Of a stretch of DNA of 64,000 bases, positions 32,851 through 45,100 are shown in pieces. The position numbers were made by a program, and so were the translations under genes. Within the stretch, counting starts at the first letter, position 1. Every line of letters begins with the position of its first letter. A model generated the notes under the pieces. It had not been told where the DNA came from. It ran no database searches and worked only from the letters and a program-made list of their open reading frames with translations. This DNA comes from Alentia gelatinosa (lineage: Eukaryota > Annelida > Polychaeta > Phyllodocida > Polynoidae), in assembly GCA_950022655.1 (NCBI GenBank), contig OX465580.1:126525016-126589015 (forward strand). The letters are read 5' to 3'.

Positions 32851-33779
32851 GTTATTTTGCAGTCCCTTTTAGCCTCATCACAATCTCTCCTGTCTAAACT
32901 TCCTTTTTTCTCAATGAGCCCTTCTTATCACAGCTGGACAAACATCCTCCAGGCGAGGTCGATAGCACAACGATAAGTACCCCCAATGGCTTGTGGAAAA
33001 TATTAGATATCTGTATAATCTAGGTAAGGTAGTATCTTAATGCTGCATTAGATTGTAGCACCATGAATTATGAAATGTATTCCCTAATTGAACATCATAT
33101 ATAGGAGATAGGATTTAAATTTATCAAATGGTTTATGGGATACTGGTGCTTGTAGGTGCTTGTGTGTAATATTCTGTGGTCTTTCATTTTAGCTGGTAGA
33201 GTAAAGGGTGGTTTGAAAGGCCGACCTAGATATTCAGTCATTGGCGGTGAGTATAGAAGGGTTTCCCAGTTTCTATCACAAAAATATTATGGTTCTAAAG
33301 AAGATTATCTATCTACTTAGTATTGGTGGTGATTTGAAATATACTGTGAAACTCTTGGCACCAGGCCTAGAACTGAAAAATGGTGCTGTTTCATTCATTT
33401 TATAATCCTACTGAACCTTGGAATGGAAATGACATAGATTTTCTAATCCGTTTAAAGGTTAACTGGTAAATTGTAATCAGTTGGCATAAACAAAATCAAG
33501 ATAAGATAAGCTTAATAAGCAGATTAATCAAACGTACACTCAAATACTAGGCCAGGATATAAAATCCTGGCCTAGATGGGTGTGAGGATGTCATCCAAAT
33601 GATAACCAATAATCATTTTAGAGATATCAATCTTGAGTGATTTAGACCCAAACATTTAACAGTTAGATGCAACAATATTGTATTCATACATATAGGGCTG
33701 AAAGGGGATAAGACACATGTACACAATATTATATGGAGACATGTGTACTTGAATGAAATCTGTTCAGGGCAATTTTGGT

Positions 33780-35356
33780 AGGAAATATTCACCGAGTTCA
33801 AAATACAACTGATAAGAATTTTACCCTCAGATCTCCTCCGATCCCCACCAGAGGCTACAGTACTGCTACAGAACAAAGTTACACACATTTCGAAGGCAGG
33901 GATTATCGAGCCTACAGCAAAGACCTACTAAAGGACTGGTTCCGCTCATTGGATTGGGATTCATTCTGGGAGTTAAAGGGCCCCTCTAACAAATGGAAGT
34001 TTATTGACAGTGAATTGCATAATTTCTTAGATCATTATTGCCCGATAAAAACTTGGGACATGAGAAGGATTAAAGCCTCTTGGATGAACAATGAAATAAT
34101 GGAATATATAAAAGAAAGAGAAACATATATGAAGGATCACTTTAAAAATAAGGATCAGGATAAACTAAAGAAAGCAAAATCACACGTCTAGTAAAAAAAG
34201 GCTAAATCTGATGAAATCAAACAAAAGTTGGTTGAAACAGAGAAGGACCCCAAAAAATTCTGAAGGGAATTTAAAAACCTGTTAAACCCTATTAAACAAG
34301 TAATACCACCCACTGTCATCGATCCTGACACAGGGCAAACAATAGGCCCCGATCAGTCACCTAATTGCATACATTACTACTTTGCCACAATTGGAGAAAA
34401 ATTGGCAGAACTAAAAGGTGCTAGGAATTTAGATATCGATGTAAGAAATAACCGGCCAGAGGGAGATGAAATTCCACTGTTCATCACTGAATCGGATGTA
34501 TTGCAGCAATTTCTTTATTGCCGATACACACCAAGATAGTTGAAAAACTTGTGCATAAATTTTAGATATCATAGAAAATCGACTAATAGATAAGGAGCAA
34601 TACGGTTATCTCCCAGGCAGGGGCACAGCCGATGCAATTTACAAACTGGTAAATGACCTTTACATATCAAGGGATCAAAGCAAAATAACGGGGGCAGTAT
34701 ATGTCGACTATAAAAAAGCATTCGACAGCATACACCATCCTTGGCTACTAGATAAGACAGCCCAACTACCGATTCCCAATTGTATCCTAAAGTGGCTTGG
34801 ATCTTATTTATACAATCGTTACCAACAAACAGTGTTTGGTAATAATGTGTCAGACATTGCACAAGTAAACTACGGCGTGCCACAGGGTTCCGTGTTAGGC
34901 CCCTTGTTCTTCATATGGTATATAAACGATATCAGCCAAATCCTAGGCCAATCAGGTATAAGCTATAAATTATATGCAGACGACTTAGTGCTCTACCATA
35001 GTGACACCACATCTCAAAAAGTAGCTACTAAGTTACAACAAAGTCTAGACTCCCTAATGCAGTGGACCAATGAAAATCTACTCACCATAAACATAGCAAA
35101 GACAAAATTAGCCTGGTATGGGTCAAAGATTAAACTTAAAAAGGAAATTTGTCCGGACCTGTTCATTGGAGTAACGAAACTAGAGCGGGTGAAACAATAT
35201 TACTATTTCGGGGTTATCATAGATGAAAACTTAGTTTTTGAGAAAAACATAAAACATGTAATGCAAAAAATGAATCGCAAACTATTCTTCTTTGGTAATC
35301 ACAGAGACAAAATGACAAAATCCAGAGCGATAAAACTCTATAAACAGACAATAATA
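33780..35356 (+). pseudogene. LINE ORF2 fragment with reverse transcriptase
   Basis: 33835-34191 encodes the linker between endonuclease and RT (ending KAKSHV then a stop). After stops and frameshifts, the RT fingers appear near 34562-34780 (YLPGRGTADAIY, VDYKKAFDSI). The palm follows with GVPQGSVLGPLFF and the catalytic YADD (about 34973-34984). The frame ends at KLYKQTII, where a family B element is inserted. Typical non-LTR RT motifs place it in a CR1/L2/Jockey-like group, but the clade is not resolved. Non-functional because of stops and insertions. 32850-33780 shows nothing else I recognise. Confidence 0.85.
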
Positions 35357-35795
35357 TGTGAAACCATGGTTATGGTGACAGTACAGGGTAGATTTATGAG
35401 TTGTTTCGGAGAAATTCGTTCTGAACGAGCCGGCACGGCGAGTTCAGAACGAGTTTGATGTATTTTTGCACGAACTCGCTCCGTGGTTACTGTACGACGA
35501 CACAGAACTCGCGAAGTGAAGCGATCAGCCATTTTTGAATCTTGCACCTAGAATTCTGTTGTCGGCCTCTCGGCCAATCAGATTGCGTTATTTCGTCAAA
35601 GGGTGCAGTCTGTCACCCAAAGCGTGCCGGTGAGGGTCAAAGGATGCAGTCTGTCATCCAAAGGATGCAGTCTGTCACTATCCAAAGGCACCAGTACAAC
35701 GATTCACGGCGTACAGTGCATTCTGTGTACGATAACTATACCCCTAGCAGCAGTACGTATTTACACTGAGTTAGTGCATAGGTATATAATAATAC
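35357..35795. mobile_element. Family B element inserted in LINE, internally deleted
   Basis: It begins gtgaaaccatggttatggtg (hairpin left arm), keeps the tip gagccggcacggcga and 11 bp of the right arm, then jumps to a position corresponding to about 16105 of the 15.6-kb copy. It continues collinearly to gcataggtatataataata. About 420 bp including most of the right arm are missing. It interrupts RT coding sequence. Confidence 0.7.
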
Positions 35796-36406
35796 CAGTG
35801 ATAGGGCGGCACCCCTTTTGGTCACCATGCTGCCACCATGGAGGGTACACCTAAAAGTTACATTTTCAGGAGCCCCCATAGGACCCCATGAACTAGTTTT
35901 AAAAAAAGGGGAATCACCCAGCTGCAGGTCGTTTTTTTTGTATTTTGAAAACTTGTCAAATCTTTGGAAGTGATACTTCATTAATGTCAGAAAAACCTGA
36001 ATATTTTCCATTTTTTCAAGGAACTTTCTTTAAAATACTATATGTTCCGCATATGACACAACAATAAAATTTACATGAATAAGTGAGATTATATATCTAT
36101 TTTCACATGAATGAAGAAATGAATCCCAGCCCCCTAAACTTCTTGTTAAAACATACATGTCTGGTTTCATATAATTCTGTTCAAATAGTTCCCTTGTCTT
36201 GGCCTAGCCACCTCCCCCGACCCTAATTACATGTGGTTACCAGGAGTGGGTGGTTACCACCCACTGAGTGTGACAAACCGAAAATAAGCTGGTGACATCT
36301 GCCCCCACCAGGGCCTCCAGAGCTGTTCCTCTCTTTCTCTATACTTGTTGTATGTAATAAGTGTGATTACAAGTCTATAAAAAGTCTGTAATTGGTATTT
36401 TCAAGT

Positions 36407-37071
36407 CTATGAAAAGGCAAAAACGGAAGACTCAACGAGTCTTGCTAGAGATGAAAGTAGCAAGTCAGACTTAGCCAAAGAGGCCGAGAGGGCCTTGGGG
36501 ACGTTACCCGAGTTTGCGAGGGGAACGTAGGCCCCGAGGCCTGACTTGGAGGTCCAAGTGCCGTGGGTCATGAGGTCCGGGAGGGTCACGTCAGTCGAGG
36601 CTGCAGGTGCCTGTGCTGCGCCGCGACGTAAGCTGTGGATGGAGAAACGATCCGAGTTTGGGAGGCCCAAGGCCTTGAGTCCCCAGCGGATAAAGGATGT
36701 GAGCTGCCTCGCGGTCAAGGGGGAGGCCGCTTGGCTGAGGGAAGCCTCGAGGAGTTTATGATGACCTTGAGGGCACTTCCCCCCTCCTGCTGGATGTCTC
36801 TGCGCAGGAGGGTGTGAGGGCCAGGACCAAGTGTTGAGGGGCTCACTAAGTTCGAGCCTCTAAGCATTGCCGCGAAGCAGAGTAGGAGAGCTGGCCTGAT
36901 GACCAAGGCTGGAGGGCCCGCTGCCGAGGCCAGGACCGCGAGGCCGGCCACAAGGGCAGGGGTCAGCGGGGGGGCCTGAGCCGGAACATGTGAAGAGAGG
37001 CGAGCAGTGCCCGCGATGACTTGCTTGACCAGGGGCTGGGCGAAAGCTGCAAGGTCGCAAACCAAGAACAT
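36407..37071 (-). pseudogene. Tyrosine recombinase fragment (DIRS/Crypton-like)
   Basis: A GC-rich minus-strand block. The upstream frame (37071-36715) has LLLCFAAMLRGSNLVSP, resembling the first catalytic Arg region (MLR-SNL). The downstream frame (36718-36407) has FSIHSLRRGAAQ, the H-x-x-R box. Between them a frameshift and a deletion remove the spacer. These boxes are characteristic of tyrosine recombinases of DIRS-like and Crypton elements. The base composition differs sharply from its AT-rich surroundings. No RT of its own is seen. 35796-36406 to the left is unassigned. Confidence 0.65.
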
Positions 37072-37681
37072 GAACCCAACCTAGATAGTTCGCAGAATGA
37101 AGATGGCGAAAATAATTACACTAATGATATCGATAATCCTAACTTAAGAATGAAGACCAGGTCCACTGCTAAACCCCTAAAAGAACTACCTAGGCCCAAA
37201 ACCGAATTCTTAAAAAAAAGAGCCCTGCGTATAGAGCGGCCAAACTTTGGAACAATCTCCCCACTGAAATCCTATATGCACTGAGTAAACAGAGTTTTAA
37301 GAGTAGACTCACTAACTTAGAGAACATAAACTTAACATAAAAAATTTGTTTAACTGATGCATAGATACCTGTATCCTCCAACGCAGAGTGAAAAACGCTG
37401 AAAATGCAAATACTTACTGTATATATCTCCTTAACAAGCATCTCCTAGTTATTGGATGATGGCAGGACAATGCCATATTAAAATGTGCAGTATACCATCA
37501 AGCCCTATCTTAACAAGCAACGAGCAATGTAATGCACTCCAGTGTACTTCGATGTAACCTAGTACATTTTCCTGCTTCTTCTTATTCTGTATCATTTATT
37601 TTTTGTTCATTATATGATTATGGTGGTAGACCGCTATGTATTGTAGAGGCGAACCATGTCAATAAAAAAAACCAAAAAAAA
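37046..37681 (+). pseudogene. LINE 3' end (C terminus and A-rich tail)
   Basis: Plus-strand coding remnant with KTRSTAKPLKELPRPK. After a frameshift it continues AAKLWNNLPTEIL and SFKSRLTNLENINLT then stop (about 37340). This is a usual non-LTR ORF2 ending (AxKxWNxLP). A 3' UTR ends at about 37662-37681 with aataaaaaaaaccaaaaaaaac. It is probably the continuation of the LINE broken at 35356, with the recombinase element and a family B element in between. Confidence 0.65.
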
Positions 37682-37799
37682 CGTGGTCCATGAGTGAGAA
37701 TTCATTGACAAGGCCTGGACTCAGCCACACCAACCTCTTTGTCAAAACAGAGTGTAGAAAGAGTTGGTAGCCAATCTTGTCACTGTTTAACCTGTGGTA

Positions 37800-38474
37800 C
37801 GCCTAATACCCACCAGATGGCGTTGTTCATTGTTCATGGTATACTACGCTGGTTCCCCTATGATCCTCTAGGAGGCATGGCGGGATAAAACCATAGTAGG
37901 CTGGTTCCCCGGTTATTCGCTAGGGTTTGAGAGTGACAGAGACGTACAGCTGTGGTTCAAGGTGGCCGCGGATTTAACACCGCCAAATCTAACGTAGTGT
38001 AGCTCTGGTAGCCAGTGTAGAACCGATCTCGGCTCCATCTAATTACCGAGTATTCTCACCAGGCGTCAGTACGGTTAGACCCACTTCCACATAAAATTTA
38101 GATCAGCAGCTTACAATAAGCAATGTCTACTTTTGATGCATATGTATACGCTGTAGGTGAGTTTTAGGAGAATTATAAGCGAGTTTTAGTAAAATTGTAG
38201 TGGAAGTGAAAGGTGATAATGTAATAAGTCTCGTTTCTCAACTACTTATCCATACCGTATTGCCTGCAAAGGTCTCCACATATCCACACTACCCACCACC
38301 CACTTTGAGTGCTTGTGCCTAATCCTTTAGTTCTGCACTTCAATATATCATTTAAGCTTTTGAAAATTGAGACACGTAACTTTATTTTCAATAAAATCGT
38401 TAAAATTCAATATACAAGTACATGTATATGGTATTGATTTTAACGTGATTTAAAAAGATTTTCATAAAAAAATA
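37800..38474. other. Intergenic stretch with ggttcccc repeats
   Basis: 37845-37925 contains two ctggttcccc motifs related to the dispersed repeat at 53.8-54.2 kb. No gene seen. Confidence 0.4.
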
Positions 38475-38855
38475 CATTAACCCATTCCTTACCAATGATG
38501 CCTCAAGGCACTTCCGTGGCTAGAGCAAATGATGTCTCAGGGTACTACTGTAGCTAGAGCAAATGTTGCCTCAAGGCATCGTTTTCCTTTTTTTTGGTTA
38601 AAATATCATTATCTCAGCCGATTCAACATGGATCCTTATAATTTTTTCAGAGATTATGTAAAACATCTTTGTAGTGATAATCAATCAATAATTGTATAGT
38701 TAACACCATGGGAATACTGACAGACAACTTTAAATAATAAGAAAATAAATCAATTTTCTCAACAAGTCTAACATAGGTCTGCACTGCAGCTTGACCAGTG
38801 CTGAATTTAAAGACGTGCACCTGCCATCAGGTCTGGTAAGGGTAAAGAAGATTGA
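38475..38855. repeat. Dispersed repeat, uninterrupted copy
   Basis: It starts ttaacccattccttaccaatg and ends near gtctggtaagggtaaag, with a possible short inverted end. It is collinear with the interrupted copy at 31542-32373 and serves as its empty-site reference. Inside, an aatgcctcaaggcac-type unit is repeated three times. Confidence 0.65.
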
Positions 38856-38930
38856 TTCTTCCAATTAGACCCTCCTATTAAACAATGTTGTAATTTACAA
38901 CAACAAAAATCCACCACCGACATACATCTT

Positions 38931-39174
38931 TTTTTTTTTTTTTTTTTTTGCAATTTTTATTAGGGAATATTATGTGTTCACAATCACCGAATTCGGCTAT
39001 AGAGCCGTTCTTCCATTCGGGCCCTTGCCCCTACTCCTCATTCTAATGGCGGATGTTAAACCGAATGGGCAGTGGGTACCATTTTTGTATAAGTCTTTGG
39101 TATGACCCGACCGGGGTTTGAACCCACGACCTCCCATGCTTGAGGTGAACACCCCTACCACTTGGCCACCGAGC
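38931..39174 (-). mobile_element. tRNA-derived SINE with poly(A) tail
   Basis: The minus-strand head (39174-39105) is tRNA-like: box A (tggccaagtggtagggg) and box B (ggttcaaacccc) at normal spacing, followed by a body and a 20-nt A tail (T run at 38931-38949 on plus). The extra body and A tail show it is a SINE, not a functional tRNA gene. Confidence 0.75.
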
Positions 39175-41464
39175 TTGGTACTATATTTCTGAATACAGAA
39201 ATGTTGAAGAAAGAACATCAATTCTTGTTCCAAATTGTATTCACAATTTACTTTATTGACGAAACACCTTACAGATGTTTTCACAAAAACGATCTGGCAG
39301 CTATCACCTCGTACACTATTTCAATGCCCCGGCTCATGGTCAGACGTTAGTCTAAAAAGCGCTCGCAATAACGCCTCTTTCTGTTTTCTGCAAAACCAGA
39401 AATAAATTTCGAGAGCCAAATATTTGCAAACGCTTCATGGACAAAATGTAAATACATGGGACATAATCATTGGGTATCACATCTTGCTGTTATGGATACA
39501 ACCTAAACGTGGGAAAACACTGAGTTAAAGGGCTAAGTACAAGCAAGCACAATGTAAGGTCTCAATTCCAATCCTGTACAATTTTACAACCTAATTTTGA
39601 CCATCACTCCACAACAGCTTATATTTGACAACCGGATTTGCCAATGTTAGGCTGATTTGTTATGGATTCCCGTGTGCGCTCTTTGGTACTTCCACTAAGC
39701 AAGATCAGTCACAACATGCTTCTGTATACAACCATAATACCTGACCGATATCTGATTAAAATCACAAAGTGCAACCTGATAAAACCTTATCTATTGAACG
39801 CCTGACTCATAAACGGCTGATATTTCAAGAGGCTCATTAGCCTTGCACAATCCCAAGAACCAAATTTAATTAAAAAAAAAAAAAAAAATTATAAAAAAAA
39901 TTTGGACGAGGCAATAATTTTTCTTCTTCAAATTAACAAATAGCTGACCGGTAGTTGGACGTTGTATTTTTTTCATCCTGTCCCATTTCAGCTGTGTGCA
40001 TACTGGAAATATGATATTAATAGGCTGTTTAGATAACCTATATTTCTGGCCACAGTATAAAGTAAACCCCAATTTCCCAGATGTGTGGCAGAGGGATTTC
40101 CCATGGAATAACATCACAAGGGATGCGCAATACAAATGACACAAATTGAAGGTTCATTATACCCGGCTAAAATCATGGGAATTCTGTAATTTAATATTTC
40201 GTTGTACTGGAGTGGAATTTAGACAGGAATGTGCGTCCCATACTGCCCGGGGCCTTGCTGATTTACAGGTGTCGTTTACATGCCAGTTACAGTGATTTAT
40301 TACACTTGTTATGACGACAGCAAATACGTTATCTTTGTATCAACATCCTGTATATAAATAGCATACTTTAGGTTTTTTTATCAACATATAAATTCGATTC
40401 AACACTCACAAGAACTCGACCGATAACATACCATCTCCATTCCTTTTTATTACAACATTCATACCATTTTTTTTATCGGATCTTACATTTCCTTCAAACA
40501 GCTATCCACATGGACTGTCCCCAACAGTATATTCACTACAATGATATTCAAATATCTAATGAGGAATTGTCTCCGATACATACACTTTATTAAATATACA
40601 TGTACAAAGTACTTTTCACTGGGGGGTGCATATCAGATCTAGTTACTTCAAGTCTTATCATGACATGAGAAAATGCTACAAGACTGCTCAACCTCCCAAC
40701 TTTTGTTGATACTTGCATGTAACAATTCTATTCCAGTGGTAAACTTTCTACCTAAACGAGCATAACTTTTACATATTTGAAAGCATCTTCAATACTGCTT
40801 GAACGTTCCTACTATCACATGATCACAAGTGGGAGGCATACTAACCTAACAATGCCTATTATCGCCCATATAATGTATGACATAAAGAAATGAAACGATG
40901 GTGAGGGGATAAAAGCAAAATTACCATGCCTTAAATTGCGATATATCTATGTACATAAATACCTCAAAGGTAGGATCTCACGGGCCTAATGACAACAAAA
41001 TATCTTGATGTAGAATGATTTCCCTTTTAGACTAAGATTGTATTATAAATTAGATTTAAATGTATTGAATAACCTTTCCAAAAATGAACTGAACACGGCT
41101 AATGGTGTCAGCTGGCGTAGCAGATGGTGGTAGAACGGATTGATATATAACAACCTGAAGCATATTGAATATTATGGACAGGTTTCTTGACCTCTTTGAC
41201 ACAAATATATAGTCGTTCAAATGCATGTTTCTACTGCACTGGACATATAAATCTAAAAGGATATACGCTGATCTCAATCGCAAAGTAGACATGAATTGTG
41301 GCAACACTGCTTTGTTCTGAATGAATATGCAATACGGTCTCACCTATGAAGAATGACGTGGAAACTGCAGAATGATAGCATGGAAACTGTGAGGTGTTTC
41401 ATAGTAGTGACGATCGTTGATAGTGACTGTTTCTGCTGAACGGTCAAAATATCATACCTGCGCA
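39175..41464. other. Intergenic region without recognised features
   Basis: AT-rich DNA between the SINE and the family A element at 41.5 kb. A poly(A) run lies at 39872-39888. I found no exon, TIR or retroelement signature on either strand. Confidence 0.5.
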
Positions 41465-41749
41465 TTTATCTCATCCCTGGTATTTTTGTCCCGTAGGCTT
41501 ACCATTAGGAACTCGTTCTCAATGCCCATACGAGCATTCCACTCCATTTTCCATGGTCTTTATTCTGTGTATGATCCATTCTTTTAGTGTGTACAGGGGT
41601 GAGATGAATACAGAAAGTACCTCGTTTTGGTCAAAGTCGGTCCATCTCATTTGAATGCTACGCGATATTCACTCAGCTGTCGCCTTGTTCATATCACTCC
41701 GCATCAAACTCGTAGAGAATGGACTTTGACCAAAACTTGTTGGTTTCTT
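41465..41749. mobile_element. Family A core + hairpin element
   Basis: The core runs from tttatctcatccctgg to caggggtgagatgaa (about 41611). The abutting hairpin (41620-41749) has arms gttttggtcaaagtc and their inverse, with tip ctcagctgtcgcc. It lies about 275 bp downstream of the Mondo stop codon. The core contains an AATAAA on the minus strand (41559-41564) that could serve that gene. Confidence 0.65.
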
Positions 41750-42024
41750 CTTTATGCACAGCTATATCAAAATGGATCTTAGCCCATCAGCGATCGTTTC
41801 AACCCAACAGGTCCATCCAACACCTTGTCTATGAAACACCTCCCAGGTGAGAGCGAATAATGCTTTGATGACAATTTTTGATATCGGACATTAAATAGTC
41901 ACATGAAAGAGATGTAAAAACACGATTTATCTAGTTGCATGGGATTTCTACTGAAACCACGAGGTTCAGATGGCGTCTTATGTACAAGCTATTTACAACA
42001 CTGATGGCGGTGGAGGTGCGTGTA

Positions 42025-42185
42025 TCAGGACATGCCCTCTGCCTTCAGCTGCCCCGCGCTGCCCGCGCTGCCCGCTTCACCAGCCACGTCCTGCAGCAGT
42101 AACTCCAGCGTCTCGCTCTGCAGGCGTTCCGGGTGCGTCATCACTGACGTCTGTTTGCTGAGTTCACGCAGGGACTGCAACACGA
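42025..42185 (-). CDS. Mondo: Mondo last exon
   Basis: Acceptor ttttgtgacag. It encodes VVLQSLRELSKQTSVMTHPE, homologous to the SLRQL...T-P segment at the MondoA C terminus, then an Ala/Gly/Ser tail and TGA at 42027-42025. Confidence 0.85.
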
Positions 42186-45100
42186 CTGTCACAAAACAGA
42201 ATCCACGTTATCAACACGTATAAATCATGTTATTAAAACAGAATCCCCGTTATCAACACGTATAAATCATGTTATTATCCACCTAATACAAAGTGTCCAT
42301 AGAAAACACATAGGGAGTTTGTATGGACATAACCAACACATACGGATATGTTGTATGCTCCGGATGGCGCATATGGAAAAATAGTGCGTACGAAAAAATA
42401 GTGCATAACTCAAACGAACTGATATCGACATGCTACTTGTCCAGAAATGGTGGATAATGAATACAATATAAACTGGTTTCAGATAAAAGCGGTTGTCTGC
42501 TCCTCGGAGTAGACTTACTACGCCTCCACTCCTCGGAGCATACGACTGCTTGTATCTGAAAACAGTCAATATTGTGTATTCATCATAACTCAGTATTAAC
42601 ATCAATTATATTTCAACTATAGGGCACAGAGTGATTGCTAGTTCTGCCATCATTCGACTGGAAATTTGTAAGATAGCGCCTCTGTAGTCGGGAGGGGGGG
42701 AGGGTACTACCACTGTTATCAGTTGTTATAATCTATAGATAAAAATGAGACGAGGCTAAAATCGCTCCATGCCAAGCCCCCCTCCCCCCCCCCCCCAAAA
42801 AAAGAATCCCATTGATAATTGGTCCTGCCAATTATGGATGGCGTCGGGGACAAGATGGCGGCCTCGTTAGCACAATTGCTATGTACCCTATACTTCAATG
42901 GTATCAAAGAGGAAACCTATAAAGGTTTATGGTCAAAGCTTGTATCCCCATCGAGTTTGAATGGCATAATAATTCACAAGGCAAAGCCACGTGAATAGGC
43001 CTTTTTCCACAGGCCGGTGTCGCACCTTATCTGGGTGGTTACACAATGCCTGCGGCCAAACATACCCCTGGCAACATATTCTTTGGCATTGGATCACTCA
43101 GTATATGAGCGTAATACGTTCATAAGACCCGTGTATATCATTTTCAGAGAAGTAACAATTATTCCATGGTATTCTAGCTTTAATTTGATGCATCATACAT
43201 GTATATCACCTTAGTGATACTTTAGATATAGCTTAGATAACACAGGGACACCGAAACTGAATACACACTAATACATTGGCAGCCTAGCTATAATATGCTT
43301 ATCTTTTTCCAAGCTGAACCCAAGATAATTATCAACTATAAAGCTTAGACATAACAGACTTGTTGATACAATACCCTTTTTTGTTCCAACAATTTAATGT
43401 AAAAATACAACACTCCTGCAATCACACCCGTCGTTCACACTTTAGGTGTGATTGCTCTATGTCTCTATATGAATACCACCGGACTCGCGGTGTTTGTCCG
43501 AGCGGCTGCGTAACTAGACAGTGGGCCGTTAGGCGGCGCTGAACGGCAACACCTGTATTACATTGCGATTCAAAAGAGATGGGATCAACGTCTAATGGTA
43601 AACTTGAATAGGTTTCTGAATCATGTTATCATACCTCACAGGATTCGTACAGAGCCTGGAAAATCTGGAAAAGCCTGGAATTATGCATTTGGGTTTTCCA
43701 GGTCTAGAAAAACTTGGAATTCTCACAGAGAGCCCAGAAAAACCTGGAAGAGCCAGGAAAATGTAGTTTTGCATAATGATATTTTTAGTCTATAAAATTC
43801 TGGTCATATTTAGCTTTCCTTAACTATGGTACCTGACTGCCTATGAAATTACAGTGACTTGGATTAAATAGTTCCAAAAATCCTTTATTAGACCATGTAT
43901 TGCAAATTGCTAATACTATAGCATGATTTTGATCATTTATCTTCATATTAAAAAAAAATTGATATCTATCCCAAACCACTGAAATTCCACAAGTAATAAG
44001 GAGTAGTTTGGGTCATTTAAAAGAGTAGGAAATTTGGAATTCATTTGGAATTTACTGTCTCAGAGAGACTAAGAAAACATTGAAACACATCGTTTTTCTA
44101 TTCCCCATGGACTGGGGTGTGCGGGTAGGTTTGAACCACTGTTTATTGGCTGTGAATGAAGCCTAACTTATTTTCTCTTTGTTTTATACAAGTTTGTCTT
44201 TTGTCTTTAGAAAATGAGAATTTTTTCTAAACTAAAAATGAAAACAAGGATTTCCTTGTAAAAGAGGAAAACTGCCATCTCTGTAATATAGGCTACATAC
44301 ATAGGGATAAGTGCACAATCAGATCTTACAAGATTTATCCCGATTCATCAAGATACAGCAATGTGCTAGAAGACACCACCTGACCTTGCAAGACAGAAAA
44401 CATCGTGTCGATGGAATTTACGAGCCCTTTACAAGGGAATATTTACCAGGACGCAGTGAGGTGAGGGAACAATGCTTCTCCTGCCAGGCCATGGTGGTCT
44501 TATGGAACTCTTCTACACTGGAGGCGTCAACTGACTGCTTAAACGACTGGAACAGCGGCTTGGCCATCAGCCCGAACTGAAACACCAAGGTCACGTGAAG
44601 AGTAGTGCAATGTGTACTTGCCAAAACCCGGGATGTCAGTTTGGGGTCATGATAAAATATAGGAATTATTTTTCATGTGAAGATTGTTAATCCTACTACA
44701 ACAAGACCTAAAGTTTGTACTCCCTGCCAGATTCAATGCTTGTTGTGCATGACCCAATTCTGGTAACTGGCTAGACTGGCCTCAGTCCCTGTACCCTACC
44801 CCTCCACCCCTTCTGAGTGAAACAGGAGATTCTGTTCACAATGGACAAGTCTTTGATTCATGGGTCCAGTCAGAGAAGGACACATGCTATAATGAATTGT
44901 ATTCCGATTTTCTTTAATCATTTAATGAATGTTCATAATCAAAGACTTGAGCAAGTCTAGTAACTGGCATGTTTACATACATTTAGAGTGACCGCATTTA
45001 AATGATCTCGACTGTTTTGTAATTATCATACATTTGGCAATATACATCCAACCATTGGGGCCATTGGTCGTATTTATTTTGAAAATGTCTTGAATCTTTA

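Noticed and set aside
33193..33246. A 54-bp exon-like segment with acceptor cattttag and donor gtgagt, open in one frame
   Set aside because: Too short to judge, no partner exons found, and the encoded peptide has no clear homology.
39105..39174. tRNA gene candidate (minus)
   Set aside because: Box A and B are present, but the body and A tail continue as a SINE; the same holds for 59627-59689 (plus).
41559..41564. AATAAA (minus) as the poly(A) site of the Mondo gene
   Set aside because: It lies 460 bp past the stop inside a family A core; possible, but without transcript evidence I do not call it.
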